Part shown: in pieces, positions 4,225 to 5,242 of the stretch | Position numbering within the stretch: the first letter of the stretch is position 1 | Layout: each line of letters opens with the position of its first letter | Source: JBAZAX01 sp964568625 | Lineage (GTDB): Bacteria > Babelota > Babeliae > Babelales > RVW-14 | Direction of reading: 5' to 3' | DNA length: 5,242 bases | Assembly: GCA_964568625.1 (NCBI GenBank) | Contig: CAZMQG010000035.1 | Span: forward strand, 1 to 5,242 | Notes under the pieces: model-generated | The model's input: the letters and a program-made list of their open reading frames with translations, nothing else | What the model was told of the DNA's origin: nothing | The model's database searches: none | Program-made: the position numbers and the translations under genes

Positions 4225-4935
4225 ATGAGTAATTCTGAAGATAAGCAATTTGAACTTGAGAGTCAATTGCACGAGCAATATACAATTAATAATAATGCGA
4301 ATGTAGGAAGTTTTGTAACATTTCTTGTTGCATTGTTGGCGTTGTTTGGTTTCTTTGGATATGTTTTTGTGTATTCCTCAAATGACTTTTCTTTGAATGG
4401 AAAGTTAATTAAGGATGGTATAATGACCTTAGATGTGTTTTTGCTTTTTTCAATTATTGTAATCGGTATGTTGTTTTTCTTATCGTTGGTTAGCTTGCAA
4501 CTTGGCTATTCTAGTAGAAGTAATCAAATAATCATAGATAGAATAAGAAACAGATACTTTGATAAGAATAAACAGATAATTTTCGGGAAAAGCTACAACC
4601 CAAAAAGTAAAACTTGGAATAGTTTTGTGCAAGATTATTTTAATTTGTTCTATTGGCTATTCTTTTCTGGGCAAATTCTAACGATTATATTTTCTTCTTA
4701 TAAAATCATTCAGGATATTCATTTTGAGTACAAATTAAATTGGTTATGGTTAATATTTACTGTAATCGTCTTTCTGATTCAGATATTGGCAATATTTTTC
4801 TCTATCTATTGCAGGAGTTGGTATTTTGTAAAATACTGTTCCGCATTTGAAAAGGCTATTGTCGAAAAAATGATTAAAGAAAGTTGTTGCATTGTAAGGT
4901 GCATTTACAAAGGAAAATTCAGTAAAAATCATTAA
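4225..4935 (+). CDS. Hypothetical membrane protein with four predicted helices, 236 aa
   Basis: I do not recognise a named family. A polar N-terminus (about 1-27) precedes four hydrophobic segments at about 28-50, 68-94, 138-160 and 172-196. Between helices 2 and 3 is a basic cytosolic-type segment (RSNQIIIDRIRNRYFDKNK). The C-terminal tail (about 197-236) is basic and has cysteines at 205, 221, 222 and 226 that could bind metal or form disulfides. The layout, with two helical hairpins and a charged central loop, fits an inner-membrane partner or effector rather than a transporter. The ATG follows the previous frame's stop by 11 nt, with a weak purine stretch AGGG just upstream, and the next gene begins 11 nt after its TAA. 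This points to co-transcription with both neighbours. It is AT-rich like the gene before it. Confidence 0.8.
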   Translation: MSNSEDKQFELESQLHEQYTINNNANVGSFVTFLVALLALFGFFGYVFVYSSNDFSLNGKLIKDGIMTLDVFLLFSIIVIGMLFFLSLVSLQLGYSSRSNQIIIDRIRNRYFDKNKQIIFGKSYNPKSKTWNSFVQDYFNLFYWLFFSGQILTIIFSSYKIIQDIHFEYKLNWLWLIFTVIVFLIQILAIFFSIYCRSWYFVKYCSAFEKAIVEKMIKESCCIVRCIYKGKFSKNH

Positions 4936-4946
4936 AATTAAAAAAT

Positions 4947-5242
4947 ATGGGACTATTCGGAAACAAATCAGAAGGCGGATTAATGGATGTAATCCGCTGT
5001 GACGAACAAGAATATCTTGTTTGGAAGTGGCGACCTTCGGGAGAAGCCAATTCAACAAAAAGAGAAAATGCAATTCGTTGGGGCAGCAGTTTACGTGTAA
5101 AGGACGGTGAAGTTGCTGTATTTGTGTACAAACAAAAAGACGGAACAATGCAAGATTTTATAGTCGGCCCTTATGACCAAACTATAAAAACAGCAAACTT
5201 TCCAGTGCTTTCAAGCATTGTTGGTGCTGCTTTTGGCGGTGC
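4947..5242 (+). CDS. SPFH/YdjI-like (virion-core-type) protein, N-terminal 98 aa, runs off the window
   Basis: The reading frame opens at ATG 4947 after an A-rich stretch and is still open at the last base. The start MGLFGNKSEGGLMDVIRC, followed by EYLVWKWRP, SSLRVKDGEVAVFVYKQKDG and the turn VGPYDQTIKTANFPVLSSIVG, matches the N-terminal region of SPFH-domain proteins like Bacillus YdjI, often annotated virion core protein. SPFH (stomatin/prohibitin/flotillin/HflK) proteins assemble on membranes and organise lipid or protease microdomains. Many YdjI-type proteins carry a C-terminal zinc ribbon, but that part is outside the window. The gene sits 11 nt after the membrane-protein gene. Its codons are visibly richer in G/C than those of the two genes before it, which may mean stronger conservation or a different origin. 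Family assignment is from recalled pattern, not a search. Confidence 0.8.
   Translation, partial: MGLFGNKSEGGLMDVIRCDEQEYLVWKWRPSGEANSTKRENAIRWGSSLRVKDGEVAVFVYKQKDGTMQDFIVGPYDQTIKTANFPVLSSIVGAAFGG

Noticed and set aside
4310..4320. TTTTGTAACA as the closing left box of cassette 3 (expected GCTTGTAAC)
   Set aside because: It lies inside the membrane-protein gene, matches only TTGTAAC, and is followed by no complementary arm or RAACGTTA end.
4750..5148. Minus-strand frames of 132 and 70 codons over the end of the membrane-protein gene and the start of the SPFH gene
   Set aside because: They are antisense to two convincing genes and contain no recognisable domain.

Overview
The window is AT-rich DNA (roughly 35-40% G+C by eye), most likely from a member of the Bacteroidota. 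This rests on three things: the IS110 transposase resembles a type common in that phylum, the TerB-like/zinc-ribbon and SPFH proteins resemble Bacteroidota relatives, and Shine-Dalgarno sequences are weak or absent. No rRNA, tRNA or marker gene is present, so the assignment is an inference.

The main result is that the window reads as three consecutive integron-type gene cassettes. The boundaries are the crossover-like points at 52/53, 564/565 and 2732/2733, each inside RAAC|GTTA. Cassette 1 (53-564) carries one small gene of unknown function on the minus strand. Cassette 2 (565-2732) carries an IS110-family insertion sequence with a complete transposase, set in structured non-coding DNA. Cassette 3 (from 2733 past the right edge) carries a plus-strand run of three genes. 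Two complete attC-like sites (440-570 and 2601-2740) and the 3' half of a third (1-61) separate them. The first bases of cassettes 1 and 2 are complementary to the start of the attC-like site at their own far end, with a different sequence for each cassette. That is the expected signature of cassettes that circularise through attC. The core fits GTTA rather than the full GTTRRRY consensus, and no integrase gene is in view.

In cassette 2 the IS110 element has a long 5' non-coding end that could encode a bridge RNA (about 658-865) and a DEDD/serine transposase at 866-2245. Two large foldable inverted-repeat structures lie downstream (2296-2390 and 2421-2566).

In cassette 3 a hairpin-bearing leader (2741-2968) precedes three genes. 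The first is a membrane protein with a TerB-like N-terminus and a zinc ribbon, split by an in-frame TAA at 3830-3832 whose open remainder runs to 4213. The second is a four-helix membrane protein (4225-4935). The third is the N-terminal part of an SPFH/YdjI-like protein (4947 to the edge). Gaps of 11 nt at both later junctions suggest one operon, possibly a membrane-associated stress or defence module. That function is inferred and not shown by the sequence.
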